This document shows, piece after piece, positions 54,301 to 63,203 of a stretch of DNA of 64,000 nucleotides (position 1 is the stretch's first letter; the number at the start of each line of letters is the position of its first letter). The position numbers were made by a program, and so were the translations under genes. The stretch comes from Roseiarcus sp963809245 (lineage in GTDB: Bacteria > Pseudomonadota > Alphaproteobacteria > Rhizobiales > Beijerinckiaceae), in the NCBI GenBank assembly GCA_963809245.1, contig CAWEIU010000003.1, positions 1 through 64,000 on the forward strand, written 5' to 3'. Under the pieces are notes generated by a model that was not told the DNA's origin, made no database searches, and worked only from the letters and a program-made list of their open reading frames with translations.

Positions 54301-56899
54301 CTTCGGCGGCAGCGTTTTGCCCTGGACGATACCGGTCCGGGCGGGGCGCGATCTGGTGCGCCGCGCGTTCGAGGCGGCAAACAAGATCGGCGATCTCACA
54401 TGCGCCGCTTGCTGCGGCAACCAAACGATCACCAACTTTCTCATTGCGGGCGATCCGCTCGCTGAGGCGCAACGCGAAGCCGAACATGGCCTCACCTTCG
54501 CAGAGAAGGCGCGCTTCGGGACAGTCATAGACGCCATCGCCGCGCAGCACGCCCTGATCCGGACGCTGCGCGGCTTGACGCCGAGATTTGGCTGCTTCGA
54601 TGATCAGGAGTTCAGCGAGGCGCGGATCGAGCGCCGTTTCTCAGACAATCCTGACTTGGCCTTCGTCGAGTGCTGGTATTGGATCCGCAAGCTCCAGGCG
54701 CGTTTCCTCGCCGGCGACTACGCCTCGGCCCTGGCGGCCTCTTCGAGGGCGCGCCGGCTGCTGTGGACCTCTTTTTCACAACTCGAGACAGCCGAATATC
54801 ACTTTTACGCCGCGTTGTCTCGAGCCGCCGCCTGCGCTTCCGCAACAGCCGGTGAGCGGCGCCAACACCTGGACGCCATCGCTGCGCACCACCAGCAACT
54901 CCGGGTCTGGGCGGCGAATTGCCCGGACAATTTCGAGAACCGCGCCGCGCTCGTCGCCGCCGAGATCGCGCGCTTGGAGGACCGCGCACTCGAGGCGGAG
55001 AGTTTGTACGATCAGGCCATCCGCTCGGCCCGCGCCAACGGCTTTATTCACCAGGAGGCGCTCGCCGACGAACTCGCCGCCCGCTTCTACGCGGCGCGTG
55101 GGCTTGAGGACATCGCGGATATGTATTTGCGCAAGGCGCGCTCTTGCTACCGGACGTGGGGAGCTGACGGGAAGGTTCGGCAACTCGATGAATTTTATCC
55201 GAACCTCAGGGAGGAAGGGCTTACGCTTCGGCCGGCGAGCACGATCGGGGCGACAGTCGAATCCCTCGACCTCGCGACCGTAATCAGAGTGTCGCAGGCC
55301 GTCTCAAGCGAAATCGTCCTGGAGACGCTGATCGACACCCTCATGCGCACAGCCATCGAGCAGGCGGGCGCCGAACGAGGCCTGTTGATTCTTCCTCGAG
55401 GCGCCGAGCAGCGGATCGAGGCCGAAGCCACGATCAGCGGCGACGCGATCATCGTGCAATTGCGCGACGGGCCCGTGACGGCGGCCGTGCTGCCGGAATT
55501 GGTCTTCAACTATGTCATGCGCGCCCATGAAAGCATGATCCTGGACGATGCGGTCGTCCGGCCCCCATACGCCGAGGATCCCTACATCCGTGAGCGCCAG
55601 GCGCGCTCCATCCTTTGCTTGCCGTTGCTCAACCAAGGGAGGCTTAACGGCGTGCTTTACCTGGAGAACAACCTGGCTCCTCGGGTCTTCGCGCCGGCTC
55701 GGACCGCGGTGCTGAAGCTGCTCGCCTCGCAGGCGGCGATCGCGATGGAGAATGCTCGTTTGTACCGCGATCTCGAACAACGCGAGGCCAAGATCCGGCG
55801 CCTGGTCGACGCCAACATCATCGGGATCTTTCTCTGGGAGCTCAAAGGCCGGATTGTCGAGGCCAATGACACGTTTCTCGGCATGGTGGGATACGATCGC
55901 GAGGATGTCGTCCGCGGCCGGGTGCGCTGGACGGACCTGACGCCGCCGGAATGGCGCGACCGCAGCGCGCGGGCTCTTGAAGAGGTGACGACGACCGGGA
56001 GCTTGCAACCGAATGAGAGGGAGTTCTTCCGCAAAGACGGCAGCCGAGTGCCGGTGCTGATCGGCTCGGCCGCGTTCGACGAACAACGCGACCGAGGCGT
56101 CGCCTTCGTGCTGGATCTGACCGAGCGCAAGCGGGCGGAAGTGGAAGCCCGCGAGAGCGAGCGGCGCTACCGCGAGATGCAGATGGAGGTTGCCCACGCG
56201 AACCGCGTCGCAACCATGGGGCAGCTCACAGCCTCGATCGCCCATGAAGTCAACCAGCCCATCGCCGCTACCGTCGTCAACGCCCAGGCCGCCTTGCGCT
56301 GGCTTGGCTCCCAGCCGCCAAATCTCGAGCAGGTCGAGCAGGCGCTAGCTCGCATCGTCAATGACGGCAAGCGAGCGGGCAACGTCATCAGCCGGATCCG
56401 GGATCTCATCAAGAAGGCGCCGCCACGCAAGGACTCTGTGGACATAAATGAGGCGATCCGCGAGGTGCTTGAGCTCACCCGGGGCGAAGCGGCCAAACAT
56501 GGCGCGTCGGTGCAGACGGCGCTCGAAGAGGATTTGCCGCTCATCGAAGGCGATCGCGTACAATTGCAACAAGTCGCCCTCAATCTCGTCGTCAACGCGG
56601 TGCAAGCCATGGGCGACGTTGCGGAAGGGCCGCGACAGTTGACCGTCACCACCGCGCAAGCCGAACCGAATGGCGTGTTGGTCGCGGTGAAGGACACCGG
56701 GCCAGGCTTGGCGTCGGCGAGTCTCGAGCAGATCTTCGCTCCCTTCTACACGACGAAGTCCGGCGGTTTGGGGATGGGGCTGTCGATCTGCCATGCGATT
56801 GTGGAAGCTCATGGAGGCCGGCTGTGGGTGACCGCCAACTTGCCCCGGGGCGCCATTTTTCACTTCACGGTGGTCACTCACCCGGTCAACGCATCCTGA
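51356..56899 (+). CDS. multidomain kinase: protein-kinase-like, AAA ATPase, TPR, GAF, PAS and histidine kinase
   Basis: The 1847-residue protein starts at an ATG 8 bp after ggggga. It has a protein-kinase-like domain (about 20-290) with H133-K-D-I-K-P-G-N, but G154-F-G where DFG is expected. An AAA-16 ATPase follows with Walker A G-Y-S-G-I-G-K-S at 336-343 and L-F-L-D-D-L-Q-W-L-D. Then come a long helical TPR-like region, a GAF domain (about 1315-1470), a PAS domain (about 1480-1600), and a histidine kinase with His1630 in S-I-A-H-E-V-N-Q-P-I and D-T-G-P-G-L and G-L-G-M-G-L-S ATPase boxes. No membrane segment is visible. No response regulator is adjacent, so it may signal to a distant partner. 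Confidence 0.9.
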   Translation: MNPSSWFGASGDSGLQVLWENDELVFCRRETQADGRRASVLVVLPAAEHPTSATVDRLAHEYGLKDELNGAWAVRPLELVRERGRIMLLLEDTRSEPLDRLLGGMAMEAPSFLRLAIAIVAALTQVHRRGLVHKDIKPGNILVDRDTGEVRLTGFGIASRLPRERQEPAPPESIAGTLAYMAPEQTGRMNRSIDARSDLYALGVTFYQMITGSLPFTAANPMEWVHCHIARKPPPPNERLETVPVAVSAVILKLLAKSAEERYQTAAGLERDLQRCLAAWEARRTIDAFPLGQHDTSDQLVIPQKLYGREREIGALLAAFDRVVTTDRPELVLVSGYSGIGKSAVVNELHKALVPPRGLFASGKFDQYKRDIPYATLAQALQGLIRPLLGKSDAELAGWRDALVDALGPNGRLMIELVPELKLLIGEQPSVVELPPQQAQSRLQLVLRRFLGAFARPEHPLALFLDDLQWLDAATLDMLADLLIQPDVQRLLVIGAYRDNEVDSLHPLTRKLSAIREAGALIEEIRLEPLARDDLGRLVADTLSCVPRRAGPLAQLIHEKTGGNPFFAIQFISELAEEGLLHFDYDAARWRWELDRIRAKRYSDNVVDLMVGKLTRLAATTQSALKELACLGNIAETSLLSIVLGKSDEDVRSDIWDAVRLELVEQTGGSYKFVHDRVQEAAYSLIPENARASTHLRIGRLLVAHTPSEKREEAIFEIVNQLNRGAALIDAQDEREQLAELNLLAGQRAKATTAYASALTYLTAGEALLPENPWERRHELTFALALHRGECEFLTGALAQAEQRLEALSWRAADTVERATVAGLRADLYTTLDQGSRAIAVGLDYLRHLGVDWSPHPTEEEARREYERIWSQLGGRTIELLIELPMMSDPASLATLDVLAKIGPPACYTDANLVALITCRAVNLSLERGNCDASCSAYVRLSMIGGPIFGDYRTAAYRFGQLGYDLVEQRGLTRSQPRTYMDFGGSVLPWTIPVRAGRDLVRRAFEAANKIGDLTCAACCGNQTITNFLIAGDPLAEAQREAEHGLTFAEKARFGTVIDAIAAQHALIRTLRGLTPRFGCFDDQEFSEARIERRFSDNPDLAFVECWYWIRKLQARFLAGDYASALAASSRARRLLWTSFSQLETAEYHFYAALSRAAACASATAGERRQHLDAIAAHHQQLRVWAANCPDNFENRAALVAAEIARLEDRALEAESLYDQAIRSARANGFIHQEALADELAARFYAARGLEDIADMYLRKARSCYRTWGADGKVRQLDEFYPNLREEGLTLRPASTIGATVESLDLATVIRVSQAVSSEIVLETLIDTLMRTAIEQAGAERGLLILPRGAEQRIEAEATISGDAIIVQLRDGPVTAAVLPELVFNYVMRAHESMILDDAVVRPPYAEDPYIRERQARSILCLPLLNQGRLNGVLYLENNLAPRVFAPARTAVLKLLASQAAIAMENARLYRDLEQREAKIRRLVDANIIGIFLWELKGRIVEANDTFLGMVGYDREDVVRGRVRWTDLTPPEWRDRSARALEEVTTTGSLQPNEREFFRKDGSRVPVLIGSAAFDEQRDRGVAFVLDLTERKRAEVEARESERRYREMQMEVAHANRVATMGQLTASIAHEVNQPIAATVVNAQAALRWLGSQPPNLEQVEQALARIVNDGKRAGNVISRIRDLIKKAPPRKDSVDINEAIREVLELTRGEAAKHGASVQTALEEDLPLIEGDRVQLQQVALNLVVNAVQAMGDVAEGPRQLTVTTAQAEPNGVLVAVKDTGPGLASASLEQIFAPFYTTKSGGLGMGLSICHAIVEAHGGRLWVTANLPRGAIFHFTVVTHPVNAS

Positions 56900-57287
56900 A
56901 CCGTCACTTGCCGACATACGCCCGACTGTGGGCGGAGTTGGCGAGCGCGCCGTCAAGACGCAGGCGTTCGTGGCATTCGTGGCGCACAGCCCAGCAGCGG
57001 CTTTCGAGCGCTGCGGTTCCCAGTCGCAAGTTCGGCTTTGGGCGACGCGCTCATGACACCGACCGGCACGAGGAGCTTGGGGATTCAATAAAGCGTTCGG
57101 CAGTTACGTGGAACCGTCTTTGCGAGCGGAGCGAAGCAACCAGCAAGTCGCGAGTCGTTCCATGGGCGCCTCAATCGGCGGACGCCTCGATCTCTTGATC
57201 GCCACGCTTCGCTCGCGATGACGACAGGGGGGCCGGCTCAACCTAACGACAGCGTGCCCTAGGAGCGCACTGCGCGCCGCAAAGCCG
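56900..57287. other. gap between convergent kinase and peptide-transporter genes
   Basis: No gene is supported. The right part holds a dispersed-repeat-like element (separate entry). The left part (56900-57110) contains nothing recognisable. Confidence 0.45.
57114..57223. repeat. dispersed intergenic palindromic repeat element
   Basis: The ends are inverted copies: gcgagcggagcgaagc at 57122-57137 and gcttcgctcgcgatgacg at 57206-57223. This 'gcgagcgaagc ... gcttcgctcgc-atgacg' style is common in intergenic regions of Hyphomicrobiales genomes. It lies between convergent genes. Confidence 0.6.
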
Positions 57288-58259
57288 CTAGGCGAAATGA
57301 CACAGAACGTGATGGCCGGGGGCCACTTCACGCAACGGAACCGGTTCGGCGCAAACCGCCTTGGCGAGCGGGCAGCGGCTGCGCAGCCTGCATCCGCTGT
57401 AAGCCTTCGAGGGACTCGGAATCTCGCCGTTCAACACGAGCCGCTCATGACGAAAATCTGGGTCTGGCGCAGGAACTGAAGACAGGAGCGCGCGCGTATA
57501 GGGATGGCGCGGAGCGGCGAACAGCGAGGCGCTGTCGGCCTCCTCTACAATCACCCCGAGATACATGACGGCGACGCGATGCGCCAAATACTTCACAGTG
57601 GCAAGGTCGTGCGAGATGAAGAGAAAGGAGAGCCCAAGCCGCTTCTGGAGCGCCTCGAGAAGAAGGATGACGCGCGCGCGAAGCGCCACGTCCAAAGCCG
57701 AGGTTGGCTCGTCGAGAACCACGAGACTGGGATTGGCGGCGATGGCGCGCGCAATGTTGACGCGCTGCCGTTGCCCGACTGAAAGCTCGTGCGGGTAGCG
57801 CTCCACAAGGTCAGCTCCGAGGCCCACTTCGGCGATGACCGCGTTCAAGCGCTCGCGCCGCTCGGCGGGCGTCATCTTGAAATGCAGCCGGAGCGGCTCC
57901 TCGATAGTGCGTCGCGCGTTGAGGCGCGGATTGAGTGCCGCAGTTGGGTCCTGGTAAACCATCTGCATGGCGCGTCGCGTGTTGCGAAGCTGGCGCCGGT
58001 CGAGCGTGATCTCCTCGCCCGCGAAACGGATACTGCCAGTCGTCGGCTCGATCACGCGCAGCAGGCAGCGGGCAACCGTCGATTTGCCACAACCCAACTC
58101 GCCGACGAGGCCAAGCGTCTCGCCTTTGGCGATCGCAAAGGAGACTCCGTCGACCGCCCGCAACGCTGGATGCTCGCCGCGTAGCCGCGCGGCCCATGTC
58201 TTTGGCCCCGTTAATGGGAAGCTTTTCCGTAAGCCCTCAACTTCAAGCAGCGGCGTCAC
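57288..58259 (-). CDS. peptide/nickel-type ABC transporter ATPase (DppF/OppF-like)
   Basis: The 323-residue ATPase has Walker A G-E-L-G-C-G-K-S-T, signature L-S-V-G-Q-R-Q-R-V-N-I-A-R and Walker B L-V-V-L-D-E-P-T-S-A-L-D. A C-terminal oligopeptide-ABC region with cysteines (S-G-C-R-L-R-S-R-C-P-L-A) likely binds a 4Fe-4S cluster, as in its family. The start is a GTG with ggag 6-7 bp upstream, overlapping the end of the DppD-like gene by 17 bp. It is the last gene of the operon. Confidence 0.9.
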   Translation of the reverse strand: MTPLLEVEGLRKSFPLTGPKTWAARLRGEHPALRAVDGVSFAIAKGETLGLVGELGCGKSTVARCLLRVIEPTTGSIRFAGEEITLDRRQLRNTRRAMQMVYQDPTAALNPRLNARRTIEEPLRLHFKMTPAERRERLNAVIAEVGLGADLVERYPHELSVGQRQRVNIARAIAANPSLVVLDEPTSALDVALRARVILLLEALQKRLGLSFLFISHDLATVKYLAHRVAVMYLGVIVEEADSASLFAAPRHPYTRALLSSVPAPDPDFRHERLVLNGEIPSPSKAYSGCRLRSRCPLAKAVCAEPVPLREVAPGHHVLCHFA

Positions 58260-59223
58260 CGTGCTCTCCGATTGCGAAACACGCAACTTCGTGACCGTGC
58301 CGCACGGTCGCCCGGAGCGGCTTGTCCCGGCGGCAAATCTCCATGACGTAGGGACAGCGATTCTGGTACCGGCATCCCGTCGGCGGGTGACGAAGCGAAG
58401 GGACCGTGCCAGGAACCGGCTCGAGCCTTGCCTCGATGTCGATGCGGGGGATCGAGCGGACCAGTGCGCGTGTATAGGGATGAGCCGGAGAGCCAAAGAG
58501 CTCGCGGACCGGCGCCGTTTCCACCAATTGGCCCGCGTGTATGACAGCGACCCGCTGGCACGTCTGCGCGACGACCCCGAGATCGTGGGTGATCAGGAGG
58601 ATCGCCGCGCCCGTTTTTTTACTGAGGTCGCGGAGCAGATCGAGGATGCGCGCCGCGATCGATACGTCGAGGCCGGTGGTGGGCTCGTCGGCGATGAGAA
58701 GCTGCGGCGAGGCGGCGAGCGCCATCGCGATCATGACGCGCTGACACATGCCGCCAGAAAGTTGATGCGGATATTGCTGCATGCCCCAGACAGGATCGGC
58801 CACGCCGACAAGATCGAGAAGTTCCACGGCGCGCCGGCGCGCCGCAGCGCGCGAGCAACCTTCGTGAATTTCAAAGACACGGGAAATCTGCCGCCCTGCG
58901 GACATTACGGGATTGAGGGCCGTGCGAGGGCTTTGGGGAATCATTGCGATCCGGCGCCCGCGATATCTCCGCATCTCAGCCTCCGAGAGACAGAGCATAT
59001 CGACGCCCTCGAAGCGAATCGATCCGGTCAGAATTCGGCCGGGGGGCCGGATCATGCCGAGTATCGCATTCGCGCTCACCGACTTGCCCGAGCCGGACTC
59101 GCCGACAAGTCCGAGAATTTCTCCAGCGTGCATCGTGAAGTTGACGTCGTCGAGCACCTCGACCAACCCGTCGTCGGTCTCGAAATGCACGACCAGATTC
59201 TCGACCTCGAGGAGACATGTCAT
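58243..59223 (-). CDS. peptide/nickel-type ABC transporter ATPase (DppD/OppD-like)
   Basis: The 326-residue ATPase has Walker A G-E-S-G-S-G-K-S, signature L-S-G-G-M-C-Q-R-V-M-I-A and Walker B L-L-I-A-D-E-P-T-T-G-L-D. The C-terminal cysteine pattern G-C-R-Y-Q-N-R-C-P-Y...C is typical of the oligopeptide family. The ATG overlaps the stop of the permease gene. The second residue of the signature (Q usual) reads M-C-Q, a small variation. Confidence 0.9.
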   Translation of the reverse strand: MTCLLEVENLVVHFETDDGLVEVLDDVNFTMHAGEILGLVGESGSGKSVSANAILGMIRPPGRILTGSIRFEGVDMLCLSEAEMRRYRGRRIAMIPQSPRTALNPVMSAGRQISRVFEIHEGCSRAAARRRAVELLDLVGVADPVWGMQQYPHQLSGGMCQRVMIAMALAASPQLLIADEPTTGLDVSIAARILDLLRDLSKKTGAAILLITHDLGVVAQTCQRVAVIHAGQLVETAPVRELFGSPAHPYTRALVRSIPRIDIEARLEPVPGTVPSLRHPPTGCRYQNRCPYVMEICRRDKPLRATVRHGHEVACFAIGEHGDAAA

Positions 59224-60116
59224 CGGCCGCGCATCCTCGGATCCAGAAGATCCCGCAGGCCGTCGCCGACCACATTGAAGATCAGCACTGTCGCCAGGAT
59301 AGCGATCCCTGGAAACAGCGACAGCCACCATTCCCCCGTCACCATCAAAGCGGCGCCCTCGGAGGTCATCTCGCCCCATTCCGAATCGGGCGGCTGAATG
59401 CCGAGACCGATGTAAGAGAGCGCCGCGAGTGTGAGTAGGGCGAAGCCCATCGCCAGGGTCGCCTGCACGATAAGTGGGGGGAAGCAGTTGGGAAACAGAT
59501 GGATGAAGACGATGCGCCAGGTTGGATTGCCAATGGTCTGAGCCGCCTGGGCATACTCCATCTCGCGCTCGCGCAGCATCTCCGCCCGCAACTGCCTGAG
59601 GTAAGCGGGAACTTGCGTGACCGCGATGACGAGAATGAGATTGGCGATGCTGCTTCCAGTCGCCGCCGTCAGTCCCATCGCCAGCACGAAGGCGGGGAAG
59701 GCCATCACTGCATCCACGGTCCTCATTACGATCTGATCCACCCAGCCGCCGCGAAAGCCGGAGAGGGCGCCGATCAGGGAACCAGTCAGGAGCGCCAGGA
59801 GGGTCGAGACACATGGGACGAGCAGATCGACGCGCGAGGCGATGACGATCCGGGAGAGTTCGTCGCGGCCGTAATCGTCAGTCCCGAGCACGTGAACCCA
59901 GCTTGGGCGCTGCAGGACGGCGTTCGCGTCCGGCTCGTTCGGGTCGAAGGGCGTAATCCAGGGAGCGAGGACAGCGATGACAACCAGAAGCACGATTGCG
60001 CAGTATGCGATGAACGAGAGCTTGTTTCGCAGCAGCCGTCGATGGAAGGAGACGAACGAGGTGTCGGGAGCGGCCGGCGAATCCACGTGAACGCCTCTTG
60101 AGATCTGGATCGTCAT
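59220..60116 (-). CDS. peptide/nickel-type ABC transporter permease (DppC-like)
   Basis: The 298-residue protein has an N-terminal OppC_N helix (L-S-F-I-A-Y-C-A-I-V-L-L-V-V), H-V-L-G-T-D-D-Y-G-R-D and the inner-membrane EAA loop (E-Y-A-Q-A-A-Q-T-I-G-N-P). About six transmembrane helices. Starts 4 bp inside the DppB-like stop. Confidence 0.92.
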   Translation of the reverse strand: MTIQISRGVHVDSPAAPDTSFVSFHRRLLRNKLSFIAYCAIVLLVVIAVLAPWITPFDPNEPDANAVLQRPSWVHVLGTDDYGRDELSRIVIASRVDLLVPCVSTLLALLTGSLIGALSGFRGGWVDQIVMRTVDAVMAFPAFVLAMGLTAATGSSIANLILVIAVTQVPAYLRQLRAEMLREREMEYAQAAQTIGNPTWRIVFIHLFPNCFPPLIVQATLAMGFALLTLAALSYIGLGIQPPDSEWGEMTSEGAALMVTGEWWLSLFPGIAILATVLIFNVVGDGLRDLLDPRMRGR

Positions 60117-61129
60117 CCGATCCGAATCCTCGGGTCCGCGAGACTGTAAATCAGATCGACAAGAAGATTCACCAGAACGCACACCAGAGCGACGAAGAGC
60201 ACAAAGGATTGGATCGGACTCGGATCCTTGAGCATGAGGGCCTTGACTGCATAATTGCCAATGCCCGGCCAGTCGAAGACACTTTCGACCACGGCGTTGC
60301 CAGCCATCAAAAAACCGAAGACGAGGCCGAGCGCGGTGACCACTGGAATAATTGCGTTGGCTAGCGCATCTCCGTACAGGACGCGCCATCGCGGCACGCC
60401 GGCCGCCCACGCCGCCTTGATGTAGTCGGTTTCCAGAATTTCCAGCATCGACGCCCGCACCATCCGCGCGAGCGGCGCCATCACGCTAATGGCGAGGGTG
60501 AGCGAAGGCAACGCGAGTTGCGCAAGACTCGATTCAAATGCGCGCCAATTGCCACTGACGAGCGAGTTGATCGTATAGAGGCCGGTGATGGGAGCGGGCG
60601 GGCTGATCCCCGGCCCAAGTCGCCCCAGCGGCGCCGGCGCAATGCCGAGAAGATAGAAGAAGACATAGATGAGAATGAGCCCGCTCCAAAAGCTGGGCAT
60701 CGCCACTCCCATGACGCTGAAGACCCGGCCGAAATGGTCAATGATCGTGTCGCGATGGATAGCGCAAAGGACGCCCATCGGCACGCCAAGGAGCAGGGCG
60801 AGAAGAAGGCTCGCCATGGTCAGTTCGAGCGTCGCAGGCAGGCGTTGCATGAAGTCGGTAAGAACGGGCCGCCCGGTCGATGAACTTTCGCCCAAATCGC
60901 CATGCAGGAGGCCGGTAACGTACCGCACGTATTGGATAGGGAGGGGCTGGTCGAGCCCCATATTGTGCTTCATCTCTGCGACATATTGGGGAGTGGCCAT
61001 CGGGCCCGCCTTCACCAAGGCGGGATTACCCGGCAGCACATAGGCCACAAGAAAGCCGATCAGGCTCACGCCAAACAGAGTCGGAGCCAGCAAAGCCAGC
61101 CTGCGAAGAACAAGGAAGAATAACGACAT
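60113..61129 (-). CDS. peptide/nickel-type ABC transporter permease (DppB-like)
   Basis: The 338-residue protein has an N-terminal helix F-F-L-V-L-R-R-L-A-L-L-A-P, then P-G-N-P-A and the EAA loop Y-I-K-A-A-W-A-A-G-V-P-R-W. It is the first permease gene, 45 bp after the substrate-binding gene. About six transmembrane helices. Confidence 0.92.
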   Translation of the reverse strand: MSLFFLVLRRLALLAPTLFGVSLIGFLVAYVLPGNPALVKAGPMATPQYVAEMKHNMGLDQPLPIQYVRYVTGLLHGDLGESSSTGRPVLTDFMQRLPATLELTMASLLLALLLGVPMGVLCAIHRDTIIDHFGRVFSVMGVAMPSFWSGLILIYVFFYLLGIAPAPLGRLGPGISPPAPITGLYTINSLVSGNWRAFESSLAQLALPSLTLAISVMAPLARMVRASMLEILETDYIKAAWAAGVPRWRVLYGDALANAIIPVVTALGLVFGFLMAGNAVVESVFDWPGIGNYAVKALMLKDPSPIQSFVLFVALVCVLVNLLVDLIYSLADPRIRIG

Positions 61130-61174
61130 GTTATCAGCTTGTCAGCGATCCCGGGCCAAACCGGGGGCCTCGCT

Positions 61175-62803
61175 CTAGGCGAACTTCATCCTATCGAACC
61201 GCTCGAGCGGATCCCACAATTTCTCGATCCCGACAAGCTCGGAGCGCATCACGCGCGACCAGTTGTCGTACCAGAGAAGTCCCCAGACCGCGTCGTCGAG
61301 GAGGATTTTCTGCGCCTCCTTGACGCCGGCCGCCCGTTTTACCAGATCACCCTCGCGAATATTGTCGTCTATCAGTTTGTCGAGCACCGGATTGGCATAG
61401 AAACCTTTATTAGTCCCCACGGCCTTGCTGTGAAAATTCCAGTAGAGGTGGTAAACCGGATCATTGACCCAGGACTGCCACGACTCGATCGACAGTTCGT
61501 GATCGCCATTGGATGACAGCTGGCGGAACGCGGCGTCGGTTTCCTTCTCAATGCTGACCTGGAAGCCGATCTTTTCCAATTCGTGCTGAATCCAAACCGC
61601 TGCCTGCTCGTGCGGTTCGTAGCCGACGCGAACAGCGAACTTAGCGGGCGTCGGACCGGCGCCAAGACCGGCCTCCGACATCAGCGACTTGGCCTTTGCG
61701 AGATCATATTTGTAAGGCGACAGCGAGCCGTCGTAGCCGGGCGTCTGGCTCGCTATCGGACTCTTCATCTGCTCGCCGTAGCCATAGAGCACATTGGGAA
61801 TGATCGCCTGGATCGGAATCGCATAATTGACCGCCTGACGGACCTTCACGTTGTCGAAGGGCGGCCTTTTACAGTTCATGCTGACGAAGTTGCAGTTGGT
61901 GTCCGGTAGCGACACCACCTTCAACCCGGGCTCGGACTCGAGGCTCTTTAGGTTTTTCGGCGACATTGAGTTCGGCCCGACCACCATGTCGATCGCCTTC
62001 CGCTTGAGAAGCAGAATGCGGTCTGCCTCATTCGGCGTGTACTTGGCGACGACGCGCTTGAAATAGGGGGCCGGCCTCCAATAGTTTGGCGTCGCTTCAA
62101 GTACGACCTCGACGCTGGGTTCATTGCTGACGAGGCGATAGGGGCCAAGGCCAGCAGTGTTGCGCTTGAGCCATTCGGCGGCCCACGGATCCTCGGTCGT
62201 GCTGTGGGCCTTCACCACGTCCGGGTCGAGGAGAGCGTTGTTCGACAACGCCACCACGTCGAGAAGCATGGCGCTCGGGGCAGGCATGTTGATCACGAAA
62301 GTGCTGTCGTCGCGGACCTCGAACTGATCGGGCTGCGTGATAGCCAGCAGTGTCGGAAAAATGAGCCGCATATACCCAGGCGACTGCAATCCGCGATCGA
62401 ACAAATATTTTACCGCTCGCGCATCGACGGGCCTCCCGCTTGGGAATTTCAGGCCCTGCCGAATCTTCACCACGAGCGTCTTGCCGTCGTTCTCGGAGGC
62501 CCAGCTCTCGCCAATTCCGCCGACGAATTTGCCTGGCTTGGCGGCAAAGACGCCAGGCATTCCTGGCGCTGGTTCGGCGCCCCATCCGATTACGGTGTCG
62601 TAAATGTTGGCTTGGACGATGTACGCGCCGTCCGACTTGAATTGCGCCGGATCGAGCGTGTCGATGTCGGCGCCCCAGCCTACAGTCAGCGTCGAAACGT
62701 CCTGCGCGCCCGCCGAGCGCGGGAGTACGCTCCTGGCTAGCACCGCTCCTCCGCCCAGCCCGGCCCACTTCAGCACATCGCGACGAGACTGGCCTCCAAA
62801 CAT
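61175..62803 (-). CDS. peptide/nickel-type ABC transporter substrate-binding protein (DppA-like)
   Basis: The 542-residue SBP_bac_5-family protein has a Tat-type leader (S-R-R-D-V-L-K-W-A-G-L-G-G-G-A, cleavage near A-G-A-Q). The mature start S-T-L-T-V-G-W-G-A-D-I-D-T-L-D-P-A is characteristic, as is R-P-V-D-A-R-A-V-K-Y. Export folded through Tat is less common than Sec for this family and may reflect a cofactor-bound ligand. It is the first gene of the transporter operon. The substrate (peptide, nickel chelate, opine or glutathione) cannot be assigned. Confidence 0.9.
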   Translation of the reverse strand: MFGGQSRRDVLKWAGLGGGAVLARSVLPRSAGAQDVSTLTVGWGADIDTLDPAQFKSDGAYIVQANIYDTVIGWGAEPAPGMPGVFAAKPGKFVGGIGESWASENDGKTLVVKIRQGLKFPSGRPVDARAVKYLFDRGLQSPGYMRLIFPTLLAITQPDQFEVRDDSTFVINMPAPSAMLLDVVALSNNALLDPDVVKAHSTTEDPWAAEWLKRNTAGLGPYRLVSNEPSVEVVLEATPNYWRPAPYFKRVVAKYTPNEADRILLLKRKAIDMVVGPNSMSPKNLKSLESEPGLKVVSLPDTNCNFVSMNCKRPPFDNVKVRQAVNYAIPIQAIIPNVLYGYGEQMKSPIASQTPGYDGSLSPYKYDLAKAKSLMSEAGLGAGPTPAKFAVRVGYEPHEQAAVWIQHELEKIGFQVSIEKETDAAFRQLSSNGDHELSIESWQSWVNDPVYHLYWNFHSKAVGTNKGFYANPVLDKLIDDNIREGDLVKRAAGVKEAQKILLDDAVWGLLWYDNWSRVMRSELVGIEKLWDPLERFDRMKFA

Positions 62804-63203
62804 TGGCGTCCGTCCCTGCGTTCGTCGTCGAGTATCGGCATGCTGGCCCGGCGCATGCTATGGATGCTGCGCCCGGCAATTCTCAGCCGATATTCCCTGA
62901 AAACTTCGACGTTGACTCATTTTACCAAATTCAAACTTTCTATGCAAATTTGTGCACGCTAACATCGGGCCGGCGACAGGGAAGGCGAGGCTCTCGACTT
63001 GCTGGTGCAATCGAGACAGAACACGGCTGCGGCCGTCCGGCTCATGGGCGAACTGCTCAGGAAACAAGGGCTCGCTCCAGAGGCGATTGTGACCGACGGC
63101 CGCTTGTGACGACGATCGGCGTTCGCACCCCGCGCCGATTGACTCTCTGCGAAGCACGTTCCGCGGCTCCGATCCCATGTGGCGCCCGCGCCATCCCAGG
63201 CCG
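62804..63203. other. regulatory gap upstream of the peptide-transporter operon
   Basis: No gene is supported. At 62905-62965 the sequence is markedly AT-rich and contains TGCA-aatttg-TGCA (62942-62955), a plausible operator for the GntR-type regulator encoded just upstream. The transporter promoter is probably here. Confidence 0.45.

Noticed and set aside
57967..59397. A 476-codon plus-strand frame opposite the two peptide-transporter ATPase genes
   Set aside because: Shadow of the minus-strand genes with complete Walker motifs.
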